From Cytophaga sp051961495 (lineage in GTDB: Bacteria > Bacteroidota > Bacteroidia > Cytophagales > Cytophagaceae), in the NCBI RefSeq assembly GCF_051961495.1, contig NZ_JBQCDF010000275.1, forward strand, positions 1-13,732: a stretch of DNA of 13,732 nt. Direction: 5' to 3'. Shown in pieces: positions 1-7,669 of the stretch. The first letter of the stretch is position 1. The number at the start of each line of letters is the position of its first letter. The notes under the pieces were generated by a model that made no database searches, had not been told where the DNA came from, and saw only the letters and a list, made by a program, of their open reading frames with translations. The position numbers were made by a program, and so were the translations under genes.

Positions 1-114
1 GACATCACGCCTCTTGTGATCCGCGCTGACTTCCCTTTATGGATCAATGCTCCGGTTGAAGGAACAAATTACGGCGATTTCAGATGGGTGCTGAGTGTGA
101 ACAGGGCGTTTTAA
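1..114 (+). CDS. Partial: C-terminal end of an Omp85/BamA-like outer-membrane beta-barrel protein
   Basis: Frame 1 is open from the window edge to TAA at 112-114, giving 37 residues; the start lies outside the window. The residues read DITPLVIRADFPLWINAP and end in NRAF. A TP(L/F)xxRxDFPL strand shortly before the end and a terminal aromatic residue are typical of the last beta-strands of BamA/TamA/TamL-type Omp85 barrels in Bacteroidota, where the C-terminal Phe acts as the insertion signal. If this is right, the protein sits in the outer membrane and takes part in assembly or translocation. The next gene is convergent, 52 bp away, with no obvious terminator between them. Another outer-membrane barrel protein is possible because only the tail is visible. 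Confidence 0.55.
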   Translation, partial: DITPLVIRADFPLWINAPVEGTNYGDFRWVLSVNRAF

Positions 115-166
115 GGTTTACATACATAATTTCTTAGGCATCGCTTCAAGTCTTAAAACAGATACC

Positions 167-1045
167 CTACTCCATTTTCTTATACTTATACATTCCCAGC
201 GGGTCCTGTCTTAAAAGCTTTGACAGCGCCAGATACATTTCCGGTTGATGGGCATTAAAATGTTCAGGTCGTTCAAAAAAATATTCAACAGCAACAGCAA
301 AGTACTCATCCCTGTCTACCTGGTTATAGTTTTTATATTTTGACTTGCCGCTTTGTATATACTTTTCAGCCTGTACCTTGTATAAATTATCAAATGTTTT
401 AAATGTTTGGCGATTGAAAATTCCCGTTTGACTGAATTGATATTCCAGGCTCAATGCCATGGCCATGATTTTCAATCCAGGATTATAACCATCTGTCATG
501 GATGAATAACCTGCAGCAAACGTTTCCCAGCAAATGTCAATTTGTTTTGCGTGGCCAAAAGTATTCGGGTCTGTCACATCGGTTGCCGTAATGTTAATTT
601 TATCAAAGCATGATAAATAATATGCTTCTCTGCCAAACAATAGTTGAATAGAAGTAGCAGCGATCATCACCTTCATTTCCTCTGTAACTTCAATACCATC
701 ATAATAAATAAATTCCTTATTAATTAAGAAATGATGTACACGCTTCCTGAATTCATGTCTGGCATTTTGAGAAAGCTTTTTGTAATAAGGAAACTTCTCT
801 TTCAGTATTTCCTGTCGCTCATCATTTAAGTTTTGGGTATACAACCAAAGTTTCCAGAATTTATATTCATGGACTTTACAATAATAATAAATCGTAACAA
901 AAGCAGTCAATACAAATGGAAGCAAAACAGCTATATACCAAACATACGTGGGGTACTGGTGTGGATCACGCCCTCCATAATATCTTGCATGGCTATTAAA
1001 ATGAATTGAGCCTACTAAGATCGTTGTTGCAAAAAAACGAGACAT
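167..1045 (-). CDS. Membrane-anchored MtfA-like (Mlc titration factor/zinc peptidase family) protein with degenerate active site
   Basis: 292 aa. An N-terminal hydrophobic segment (about residues 34-55) should anchor it in the inner membrane. The rest follows the MtfA peptidase pattern: FPYYKKLSQNARHEFRKRV (85-103), a conserved helix TEEMKVMIAATSIQLLFG (121-138), and the C-terminal block DEYFAVAVEYFFERP (246-260) with QDPL (280-283). E. coli MtfA is a zinc metallopeptidase with HExxH plus a downstream Glu. Here the expected position, after DGYN (185-188), reads LKIMAMAL instead of LHExAHAL, so both His and the Glu are lost while the frame and flanking residues stay conserved; acidic residues of the third-ligand block remain (E247, E254). 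It is therefore probably a non-catalytic homologue, perhaps a binding or regulatory protein. The ATG at 1045 is the only reasonable start. It is the last gene of the leftward metF run, 82 bp after the previous stop, so it may have its own promoter. Confidence 0.75.
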   Translation of the reverse strand: MSRFFATTILVGSIHFNSHARYYGGRDPHQYPTYVWYIAVLLPFVLTAFVTIYYYCKVHEYKFWKLWLYTQNLNDERQEILKEKFPYYKKLSQNARHEFRKRVHHFLINKEFIYYDGIEVTEEMKVMIAATSIQLLFGREAYYLSCFDKINITATDVTDPNTFGHAKQIDICWETFAAGYSSMTDGYNPGLKIMAMALSLEYQFSQTGIFNRQTFKTFDNLYKVQAEKYIQSGKSKYKNYNQVDRDEYFAVAVEYFFERPEHFNAHQPEMYLALSKLLRQDPLGMYKYKKME

Positions 1046-1127
1046 ACCAATTATAAAAATTATAGTTATTCAAACGGTTTGTATTTATAACTCATCCAAG
1101 AATCAACTGTTCGAGGAATATAAATTT

Positions 1128-1601
1128 TTACAACTTCAAACACAAAGCCTTGAACAGCCCTCCGTCCGAAATGGTACAGCCTGCCTGAATCATATTAAAA
1201 AGTTCCAGCTCACGGACTTTAGAATAAGGTTTTGAGGTCGTACGTACAATTAATTTATCCGGGGGATTAACAGTGGCTTCCTGTATAAAAGCACTATCTA
1301 AAAAATTCACGTTTGCTTCTTCATCTTCAGACTCCATGGCAACCAGTACCAGCTTGTCCTGCAGACATTGAAACGCATGAACAAAATTTTCAGCGCGGTA
1401 TTCCAGATAATTTACTTTCCGCAGAATACCTTCAAACACTACATCGCTAAATAATTCAATAAGCCGTTGAGCATCCTCTTTGTCGTTCTCTTTTATCTTC
1501 ACCCAATCTTCCGCCGTAATTCCGTTTAACACAAGGTATTCAACAAACTCTTTTTCAAGTTCTGTAAGCTCATCCAAAGTCAACAAACGGTATTTGGGCA
1601 T
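1128..1601 (-). CDS. Uncharacterised small Bacteroidota protein (DUF6495-like)
   Basis: 157 aa, soluble, acidic in the first half, with no signal peptide or membrane segment. The opening YRLLTLDELTELEKEFVEYL, the GITAEDW turn (27-33) and the block LIELFSDVVFEGIL..VNYLEYR (47-69) match my memory of a conserved Bacteroidota family listed as DUF6495. The family number is recalled, not checked, and no function is known to me. It has three cysteines (79, 142, 154) that do not form a recognisable metal motif. It starts at ATG 1601, 47 bp after the stop of the LutA-like gene and on the same strand, so it is probably co-transcribed with the metF run. I see no catalytic motif. Confidence 0.7.
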   Translation of the reverse strand: MPKYRLLTLDELTELEKEFVEYLVLNGITAEDWVKIKENDKEDAQRLIELFSDVVFEGILRKVNYLEYRAENFVHAFQCLQDKLVLVAMESEDEEANVNFLDSAFIQEATVNPPDKLIVRTTSKPYSKVRELELFNMIQAGCTISDGGLFKALCLKL

Positions 1602-1648
1602 ATACGGAAGAAAATTATGATGCGTAATGAGATAGTTACTATTGAAAT

Positions 1649-2389
1649 TTATAAACCGCTGGCAAGCACATCGCAGATATGCATGGTCTTAATCGGAAGA
1701 TTTTTATGTTTGATATAGCCTTCCAGGTGCATCAGGCATGACACATCTGTTGAAACAATAACGGAAGCGCCTGTATCCAGCGCATTCATTACTTTCTGTT
1801 CTGCCATACCTACAGAAATAGGTTCGAATTTTACTGCGAAGGTCCCCCCAAAGCCACAGCAGGTTTCATTATCTTTTAATTCAACCAGTTCAAGTCCTTT
1901 CACGCTGGTTAACAACGCACGCGGACCTTCCTTGATCTTACATTCCCTCAATCCGCTGCATGAATCATGATAAGTTACTTTTGCATCCAGCACAGCTCCG
2001 GGTACTGAGGTAACTCCAAGTACTTTCGTAAGAAACTCTGTAAACTCATATGTATTTTGTTTTACACGTTTATAATCCAGCACATAGGAAGTTGAATCAA
2101 ATAAACGGCTATAACTGTTACATACCATGCCTACACAGGATGCCGATGGAGAAACAACATACCGATTGGGTGTTGAGAAATCTTTCAGGAATTTAACCGC
2201 CACATCTTTTGCCTCATCAAAGAAACCCGCGTTAAACGCCGGCTGCCCGCAGCAGGTCTGATTAGGGTTATAATGCACCTCACATCCTAAACGCTCTAAT
2301 ATCTTCACCATATTAAAGCCGGTTTCAGGGTACAATTGATCTACAAAACAAGGAATAAAAATATCAACGATTATTTTTTTAGACTTCAT
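1649..2389 (-). CDS. Cysteine-rich (Fe-S)-binding protein, LutA/YkgE family
   Basis: 246 aa from ATG 2389; a TTG one codon upstream is less likely. It has two tandem CCG (DUF224) cysteine-rich modules. The first has FIPCFVDQLYP (C14), TCCGQPAFN (C46, C47) and SASC (about C84). The second has SCSGLREC, ETCCGFGG and VSC near the end. The FIPCFVDQ..P and TCCGQPAFN signatures are those of LutA, a subunit of the LutABC L-lactate oxidising complex, and related modules occur in GlpC and heterodisulfide reductases. They bind iron-sulfur clusters and carry electrons in the cytoplasm. The expected LutB and LutC partners are not in this window, so the redox partner and substrate are unknown. It lies 32 bp downstream of the HMG-CoA lyase gene, suggesting a shared transcript with metF. 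The family call is strong; a lactate role is only a family-based possibility. Confidence 0.88.
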   Translation of the reverse strand: MKSKKIIVDIFIPCFVDQLYPETGFNMVKILERLGCEVHYNPNQTCCGQPAFNAGFFDEAKDVAVKFLKDFSTPNRYVVSPSASCVGMVCNSYSRLFDSTSYVLDYKRVKQNTYEFTEFLTKVLGVTSVPGAVLDAKVTYHDSCSGLRECKIKEGPRALLTSVKGLELVELKDNETCCGFGGTFAVKFEPISVGMAEQKVMNALDTGASVIVSTDVSCLMHLEGYIKHKNLPIKTMHICDVLASGL

Positions 2390-2421
2390 CAATGTGTATG
2401 TTAGGTGCAGGCGTTCTGCCG

Positions 2422-3291
2422 TTATTTCATAAATATTTCTGAGGCTTGCTTTAACGCATCCCGGAATACCGGCAGTTGAATACCTGTTGGAATAGAGCGT
2501 TCTGTAAGTTCATCCAATAGAACTTCGGTATTAATATTGCCTACCAGCTCATCTTTAGCCATCGGACAACCACCGATCCCCATAATGGTAGAATCGATCC
2601 GTTTACAACCGGCATCCAGTGCTGCCTGAATTTTCAAACGTGCTGTTTCCGGGCGTGAATGGAAATGTGCGCCAAATTCAATATGGGGGAATGAAGGCAA
2701 CAGATCTTTAAATAAGCTTTTAATTAATTCCGGTTCTGAGCTACCAATGGTATCAGACAAAGAGATCGTTGTGATTTCCAGCTGATCCAGTTTTTTAACA
2801 AACTCAATAACTGTAGATGGATTGTACGCTTCTCCATAAGGATTACCAAAACCCATGGATAAATAAACAATCAGGTTTTTATTATGACGAATGCATAAAT
2901 GCTGTATCGCATCTACGGATTTCATCGCCTCATCAATACTTTTGTTTGTATTCTTTTGCTGAAAGGTTTCAGAAAGCGAGAGTGGAAATCCCAGGTAATC
3001 AATTTCCGGATAGGTTAACGCTTGTTCCGCTCCCCGTTCATTTGCAATGATCGACAATAAAGCTGCACGCGGGCCATCCAACTGCAGCAGGTCAAGTACA
3101 TCAGCTGTATCCCTCATCTGAGGAATGGCTTTAGGAGAAACAAAGCTCCCAAAATCAATGGTATGAAAACCTGCACGCAACAAGGTATTTATGTATTTCG
3201 CTTTTACTTCCGTTGGAATAAAAGTCGTAATACCCTGCATGGCATCCCTCGGACATTCAATAAGCTTTATATGTGACTCAACACCTGCCAT
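2422..3291 (-). CDS. Hydroxymethylglutaryl-CoA lyase family protein
   Basis: 289 aa, close to the roughly 300 aa of bacterial HMG-CoA lyases, with a DRE-TIM (HMGL-like) barrel. The active-site residues are present: R15-D16 in ECPRDAMQG, the FVSPKAIPQM substrate loop (50-59), D180 in SLSDTIG, the metal-binding pair H209 and H211 in GAHFH, and the catalytic cysteine C242 in GIGGCPMA, followed by N252. The enzyme cleaves HMG-CoA to acetyl-CoA and acetoacetate in leucine breakdown. The first strand has CPRDAMQG where classical enzymes have GPRDGLQN, so a related acyl-CoA or keto acid could be the substrate. Its ATG directly follows the metF TAA (TAAATG, no gap), which implies translational coupling. 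A link between leucine breakdown and folate metabolism is not obvious and may reflect operon convenience. Confidence 0.9.
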   Translation of the reverse strand: MAGVESHIKLIECPRDAMQGITTFIPTEVKAKYINTLLRAGFHTIDFGSFVSPKAIPQMRDTADVLDLLQLDGPRAALLSIIANERGAEQALTYPEIDYLGFPLSLSETFQQKNTNKSIDEAMKSVDAIQHLCIRHNKNLIVYLSMGFGNPYGEAYNPSTVIEFVKKLDQLEITTISLSDTIGSSEPELIKSLFKDLLPSFPHIEFGAHFHSRPETARLKIQAALDAGCKRIDSTIMGIGGCPMAKDELVGNINTEVLLDELTERSIPTGIQLPVFRDALKQASEIFMK

Positions 3292-4248
3292 TTAAAATAC
3301 TTTCGATGCAATTGATTTAACGGTATCAGATTTACCCATAGAATAATAATGCAACACAGGCGTACCTGCCTGCATCAATTCTTTTGACTGCTGAATGGCC
3401 CATTCAATACCCACCTGACGAACCTGCTCATCGTCCTTACATTTTTCAACTTCTTTTACCAATGCTTCCGGAATTACCAAATGAAAGATCTTTGGTAAAA
3501 TCTGAAGTTGTCTTTTAGTAGTCAATGGTTTAATGCCAGGTATAATCGGAATATTGATTCCGTTCTTTCTACAATTCGAAACAAAATCCAGGTATTTTTT
3601 ATTGTCGAAGAACATCTGTGTCACGATGTAATCGCTACCACAAGCAACTTTATGTTTCAGATTCTTCATATCCACTTCCATGGAAGCTGCATCCATATGC
3701 ATTTCAGGATACGCTGCCACTCCTACACAAAAATTGGTAGGGGTTGCGTTTGATAAATCTTCTTCCACATAAATCCCTTTATTCATATCGTTGATTTGTG
3801 AAACCAATTCGCTGGCATAATTATATCCACCTGGTTTTGCAACAAAACTTCCTTCAAATTTGATCGGATCCCCACGTAAAGCCAACACATTATCAATGCC
3901 TAAGAACTGCAGATCAATCAAAGCATCCTCCGTTTCCTGTTTGTTGAAGCCACCACAGATCAAATGAGGCACTGCATCCACTTTAAAACGATTCATAATG
4001 GCCGCACAGATACCAACTGTACCCGGACGTTTACGAACCGTGATCTTTTCCTTCGTGCCATCAGCACGTTCTTTTATCTGATAATCCTCTCTGTGATACG
4101 TAACATCAATAAATGGTGGCTTAAATTCCATCAAAGGATCAATAGCATCAAAAATAGATTGTATATTTTGCCCCTTAAGCGGCGGAAGTATCTCAATTGA
4201 AAATAATGTTTTGCCTTTCGCTTTCTCTATATGCTCAGTAACCTTCAT
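3292..4248 (-). CDS. metF: 5,10-methylenetetrahydrofolate reductase
   Basis: 318 aa. It reduces 5,10-methylene-THF to 5-methyl-THF using FAD and NAD(P)H, supplying the methyl donor for methionine synthase, which is encoded just upstream on the same strand. Visible signatures are the FAD-dependent TIM-barrel opening FSIEILPPLKG with the catalytic Glu at 19, IDVTYHR (47-53), ALRGDP (123-128) whose Asp contacts the flavin, VAAYPEMH (177-184), the strand TQMFFD (210-215) and IPGIKPL. E. coli MetF is 296 aa, so the length is normal with an extended linker around residues 55-75 (ERADGTKEKITVRKRPG). The start at ATG 4248 places the barrel motif correctly. It is the first gene of the leftward run and directly abuts the HMG-CoA lyase gene. 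A possible -7 box lies at 4272-4279 and a palindrome at 4346-4360. Confidence 0.97.
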   Translation of the reverse strand: MKVTEHIEKAKGKTLFSIEILPPLKGQNIQSIFDAIDPLMEFKPPFIDVTYHREDYQIKERADGTKEKITVRKRPGTVGICAAIMNRFKVDAVPHLICGGFNKQETEDALIDLQFLGIDNVLALRGDPIKFEGSFVAKPGGYNYASELVSQINDMNKGIYVEEDLSNATPTNFCVGVAAYPEMHMDAASMEVDMKNLKHKVACGSDYIVTQMFFDNKKYLDFVSNCRKNGINIPIIPGIKPLTTKRQLQILPKIFHLVIPEALVKEVEKCKDDEQVRQVGIEWAIQQSKELMQAGTPVLHYYSMGKSDTVKSIASKVF

Positions 4249-4271
4249 TTATTATGTAATTTGTAATCCTA

Positions 4272-4279
4272 CAAAAATA
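4272..4279 (-). promoter_or_regulatory. Possible metF operon -7 box (TATTTTTG)
   Basis: On the minus strand this reads TATTTTTG, an exact match to the Bacteroidota -7 consensus TAnnTTTG, 23 bp before the metF ATG. No good TTTG -33 box is found 19-21 bp upstream, so this is a weak call based on one box and position. Confidence 0.35.
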
Positions 4280-4345
4280 CATAAAACAAAGGGATTCCCA
4301 TGCACGCTTTATTATTCCTTACGAAAGAAATTCAATGAATAGTAC

Positions 4346-4360
4346 CTATGTTGAACATAG
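4346..4360. repeat. 15-bp palindrome upstream of metF (CTATGTT-G-AACATAG)
   Basis: The arms CTATGTT and AACATAG are perfect inverted copies around one base. The site is centred about 105 bp upstream of the metF start, beyond the possible promoter. It could be an operator for a regulator of the metF run; it has no U-tract and is too short to be a good terminator. It also occurs in an AT-rich region where short palindromes arise by chance. Confidence 0.4.
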
Positions 4361-4500
4361 CCATGAACGAAACATCAATCACATCATTCCATATTTTGTT
4401 CGGAGAAAAATTGTTTGATATATTCAGATATATGTTATCAACATTTTGTACTTGACAAATATTTTTTCAAAAATGAAATTCAAAAATTATCTGCATGTAT

Positions 4501-4538
4501 AAAAAAAAATTCTACCGTTGGGCAACGATAGAATTTTT
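4501..4538 (-). terminator. Rho-independent terminator, leftward, between metH and metF
   Basis: On the minus strand the arms AAAAATTCTATCGTTG (4538-4523) and CAACGGTAGAATTTTT (4520-4505) pair along their whole length with one G-U wobble, and a run of nine U follows (4509-4501, partly in the stem). On the plus strand the wobble becomes a C-A mismatch and the tail is poorer, which fixes the direction as leftward. It lies about 425 nt beyond the metH stop, after a first terminator, so it may end another transcript or act as a backup. Confidence 0.75.
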
Positions 4539-4901
4539 AACTTTAGTCAAGCAAATATGTTTATTTAATTACAAAAATGAATTAACCACTATTTGCGTAT
4601 GATCAATTCTAGGAGGAATTGTAAAACTAAATTAACTAAAAAAGCCCCCAATAGCAATAAAACACGATTATTTTTCCTCGAAGTGTGTTTATTTATATAT
4701 ATAAATTATATAATACTTCCTTAAATTAATACAATTTTACAAATAAGAATACCATTCAACTTTTTAATTTACAGGCGATTGTAAGAAGAGATTATTTATT
4801 TTCAACTTGAAGGGAAAAATCCGGATGTGCATTTTATACATATTGTATTTTTCCAATATTTTATCCGGCAAAATGACCTCACTTTGTTTCTTTTTCTGAT
4901 T

Positions 4902-4939
4902 AAAAAAAGAAATCCCTGTCCTTGATAAAGAACAGGGAT
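4902..4939 (-). terminator. Rho-independent terminator of metH
   Basis: On the minus strand ATCCCTGTTCTT (4939-4928) pairs with AAGGACAGGGAT (4923-4912) around a 4-nt loop, 12 bp with one G-U wobble, followed by TTCTTTTTTT (4911-4902). It begins 24 nt after the metH stop codon, the expected place for the end of the metH transcript. Confidence 0.85.
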
Positions 4940-4963
4940 AAAATTCAAAATATTGAATTATTT

Positions 4964-7657
4964 TCAAATATCGTAATTTAAATTCGGCGCCAGCCACTTT
5001 TCCATGGTTGAAAGATTCATATTTTTCCGGCTGGAATATGCCTCAACCTGGTCTTTTCCCACCTTACCCAAACCAAAATATTTAGCCTCTGCATTCGCAA
5101 AATAAAATCCTGAAACTGAAGATGCTGGATACATAGCCATACTTTCAGTCAGGATAATCCCAGTTTTATTAGTCGCATCCAACAGCGCAAACAGATCCGG
5201 TTTTTCTGTATGATCCGGGCATGCAGGATAACCAGGTGCCGGACGAATGCCCGCATATTCTTCTTTAATCAATGCTTCGTTATCCAAATTTTCATTGGCT
5301 GCATAGCCCCAGAATTCTTTACGTACTTTCGCATGCAAACATTCTGCAAATGCTTCTGCCAGTCTATCAGCAACTGCCTTCAGCATAATGCTGTTGTAAT
5401 CATCATGATCTTTTTCGAAACGTTCCAGATGTTTTTCAATGCCGATACCTGTTGTTACTGCGAACATACCCATGTAATCCTTTTTGCCGGATTCTTTCGG
5501 TGCAATAAAATCAGCCAATGAAATATTCGGTACATCTTTTCCTTTCTTGCCTTGCTGACGCAGGAAATGAAACCTCTTCAACACATTTGAACGCGTTTCA
5601 TCTGCATACACTTCTACTGTATCATCGTTTACAACGGCAGCCGGATACAATCCATATACGCCGTTTGCAGTAAGCCATTTCTCCGTTACAATCTTATCCA
5701 GCATGGCATTAGCATCTTCAAACAATTTTGTTGCTTCTGTACCAATAACAGGATCTTTAAGAATCTTCGGATACTTTCCTTTCAGCATCCAGGTCTGAAA
5801 AAAAGGTGTCCAGTCTATGTATTCGCGTAATTCAGATAAAGAAAAATCATTCAATGAATAATTACCAAGCTGTTTTGGAGCAGCAATTGCAGCAGTATCC
5901 CAATCAATGGTATATTTATTTGCACAGGCTTCTTTATACGTTACATAATTTTTGTCTTCGCGCTTATTCGCATAATCTTCACGCACCTGCGCATATTCAG
6001 CTTTCATCTCTTTTACAAAAGCCGCACTGCCCTCATCACTCAGTAATTTACTGGCAACCGGTACACCTTTAGAGGCGTCCAGTACGTGCACTACGGCTCC
6101 GCTGTAATTTGGATCAATTTTTACAGCTGTATGGATGCGTGATGTTGTTGCACCACCAATCAATAATGGAATTTTAAATCCTTCACGTTCCATTTCCTTG
6201 GCAACATGTACCATTTCATCCAGAGAAGGTGTAATCAAACCTGAAAGTCCTATGATGTCAACGTTTTCACGCTTTGCAATTTCAAGAATTTTTTCTGCCG
6301 GCACCATTACACCTGCATCAATAATGTCATAGTTATTGCAGGCTAATACAACGCCAACAATATTTTTTCCGATATCATGCACATCGCCTTTTACTGTTGC
6401 CATCAATATTTTACCGGCATTACGCTGGTCACCATTTTTAGCTTTTTCAGCTTCCAGAAATGGCATCAGGTAGGCTACGGATTTTTTCATAACCCGGGCA
6501 CTCTTTACGACCTGCGGCAGGAACATTTTTCCTTCGCCAAATAAGTCCCCTACTACATTCATACCTGCCATCAACGGACCTTCGATCACTTTCAGCGGTA
6601 TTTCATATTTGATCCGGGCTTCTTCTGTATCCGCATCAATGAATTCAATCTCACCTTTTACCAATGCATAAGTCAGACGCTCTTCAACAGTCCCTTTGCG
6701 CCATTCGAGATCTTTCACTTGAACTTTATCAACACCTTTCACACTGTCTGCATATTCAAGCAAACGTTCCGTTGCATCATCTCTTCTGTTCAGGAGTACG
6801 TCTTCAACACGCTCCAGTAAGTCCTTCGGAATGTTTTCATATACTTCAAGCATGGCAGGGTTTACAATTCCCATATCCATACCTTCTTTGATGGCATAAT
6901 ATAAAAACACCGAATGCATGGCTTCGCGCACTGCGTTATTTCCTCTGAAAGAGAAGGAAACGTTACTTACCCCGCCGCTGACATGAGCACCAGGCAGGTT
7001 TTCGCGAATCCAGCGGGTAGCTTTAAAGAAATCAAGCGCATAATTCCTGTGCTCTTCAATACCTGTTGCTACCGGAAAAATATTCGGATCAAAAATTATA
7101 TCATTCGGATTAAAATTCAGTTTATCAACCAGCAAGCGATAGGAACGCTCACAGATCGTAATCCTTCGTTCGTATGTGTCTGCTTGTCCGGCTTCATCAA
7201 ACGCCATGACAACAACGGCAGCTCCGTATTTCTGTATTTTACGTGCCTGCATTAGGAATTCTTCTTCCCCGGCTTTTAAGCTGATTGAGTTTACAATCCC
7301 TTTTCCCTGGATACATTTCAGACCAGCTTCGATCACATGCCATTTAGAAGAATCTACCATTACCGGAACACGGGAGATCTCCGGTTCTGATGCCAGCAAA
7401 TTCAGGTAACGAACCATCGCAGCTTCACTATCAAGCATCCCTTCATCCATGTTCACGTCGATTACCTGAGCACCGCCGCGTACCTGGTCAAGAGCGATTT
7501 CAATCGCTTCCTCGTATTTATTTTCTTTGATCAGTCGTAAAAACTTGGCAGAACCGGTAACATTGGTTCTTTCACCTATATTTACAAAGACTGAATCTTT
7601 ATCTACAACCAGTGGTTCAAGTCCACTTAATTTTAACTTACCGATTTTATAATTCAT
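4964..7657 (-). CDS. metH: Cobalamin-dependent methionine synthase, folate-, B12- and AdoMet-binding part (split MetH)
   Basis: 897 aa, aligning from memory with E. coli MetH from about residue 350 to the end. Domains in order are: the pterin-binding barrel (about 1-290) with VFVNIGERTNVTGSAKF, VNMDEGMLD and SSKWHVIEAGLKCIQGKG; the cap and B12-binding Rossmann modules (about 300-545) with the axial-ligand motif DVHDIG (D425, H427) and LSGLITPSLDEM; and the AdoMet-dependent reactivation domain (about 560-897) with IDWTPFF, DRLAEAFAE and the AdoMet site RPAPGYPACP (805-814). It transfers the methyl group of 5-methyl-THF through cobalamin to homocysteine and reactivates oxidised cob(II)alamin. 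The homocysteine/zinc module is missing here and is encoded by the gene directly upstream. The ATG at 7657 follows that gene's stop after 12 nt, and a terminator follows the end. All key residues appear intact, so the enzyme should act as a two-subunit MetH. Confidence 0.97.
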   Translation of the reverse strand: MNYKIGKLKLSGLEPLVVDKDSVFVNIGERTNVTGSAKFLRLIKENKYEEAIEIALDQVRGGAQVIDVNMDEGMLDSEAAMVRYLNLLASEPEISRVPVMVDSSKWHVIEAGLKCIQGKGIVNSISLKAGEEEFLMQARKIQKYGAAVVVMAFDEAGQADTYERRITICERSYRLLVDKLNFNPNDIIFDPNIFPVATGIEEHRNYALDFFKATRWIRENLPGAHVSGGVSNVSFSFRGNNAVREAMHSVFLYYAIKEGMDMGIVNPAMLEVYENIPKDLLERVEDVLLNRRDDATERLLEYADSVKGVDKVQVKDLEWRKGTVEERLTYALVKGEIEFIDADTEEARIKYEIPLKVIEGPLMAGMNVVGDLFGEGKMFLPQVVKSARVMKKSVAYLMPFLEAEKAKNGDQRNAGKILMATVKGDVHDIGKNIVGVVLACNNYDIIDAGVMVPAEKILEIAKRENVDIIGLSGLITPSLDEMVHVAKEMEREGFKIPLLIGGATTSRIHTAVKIDPNYSGAVVHVLDASKGVPVASKLLSDEGSAAFVKEMKAEYAQVREDYANKREDKNYVTYKEACANKYTIDWDTAAIAAPKQLGNYSLNDFSLSELREYIDWTPFFQTWMLKGKYPKILKDPVIGTEATKLFEDANAMLDKIVTEKWLTANGVYGLYPAAVVNDDTVEVYADETRSNVLKRFHFLRQQGKKGKDVPNISLADFIAPKESGKKDYMGMFAVTTGIGIEKHLERFEKDHDDYNSIMLKAVADRLAEAFAECLHAKVRKEFWGYAANENLDNEALIKEEYAGIRPAPGYPACPDHTEKPDLFALLDATNKTGIILTESMAMYPASSVSGFYFANAEAKYFGLGKVGKDQVEAYSSRKNMNLSTMEKWLAPNLNYDI

Positions 7658-7669
7658 TATCGCTACTTA

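Larger units (their letters stand above)
4249..4963. other. 715-bp non-coding region between metF and metH
   Basis: No supported gene. Its contents, from the metH side down, are: the metH terminator (4902-4939); a nested pair of inverted repeats (CCGGAT 4821-4826 with ATCCGG 4863-4868, enclosing ATATTG 4840-4845 with CAATAT 4854-4859); a long-loop inverted repeat around 4657-4692 (AACAC with GTGTT); a 6-bp hairpin CAATTC-6-GAATTG (4604-4621); a second leftward terminator (4501-4538); the 15-bp palindrome (4346-4360); and the possible metF -7 box. I could not match any of this to a SAM, cobalamin or THF riboswitch. The stretch 4540-4900 is very AT-rich and could hold a leftward small RNA ending at 4501, but I found no convincing promoter for it. 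Confidence 0.6.

Noticed and set aside
2390..2392. TTG start for the LutA-like protein
   Set aside because: The next codon is ATG (2389-2387), which is the usual start type, and the extra residue adds nothing.
4348..4455. 35-codon rightward open frame upstream of metF
   Set aside because: It starts inside the palindrome, has no ribosome binding site, no recognisable motif, and lies in non-coding AT-rich DNA.
4249..4963. SAM, cobalamin or THF riboswitch before metF
   Set aside because: None of the conserved cores I know for these riboswitches could be read on the minus strand; only simple hairpins are present.
4764..4997. 77-residue leftward open frame overlapping the metH end
   Set aside because: It overlaps the metH 3' end in another frame, runs through the metH terminator, and has no coding character.
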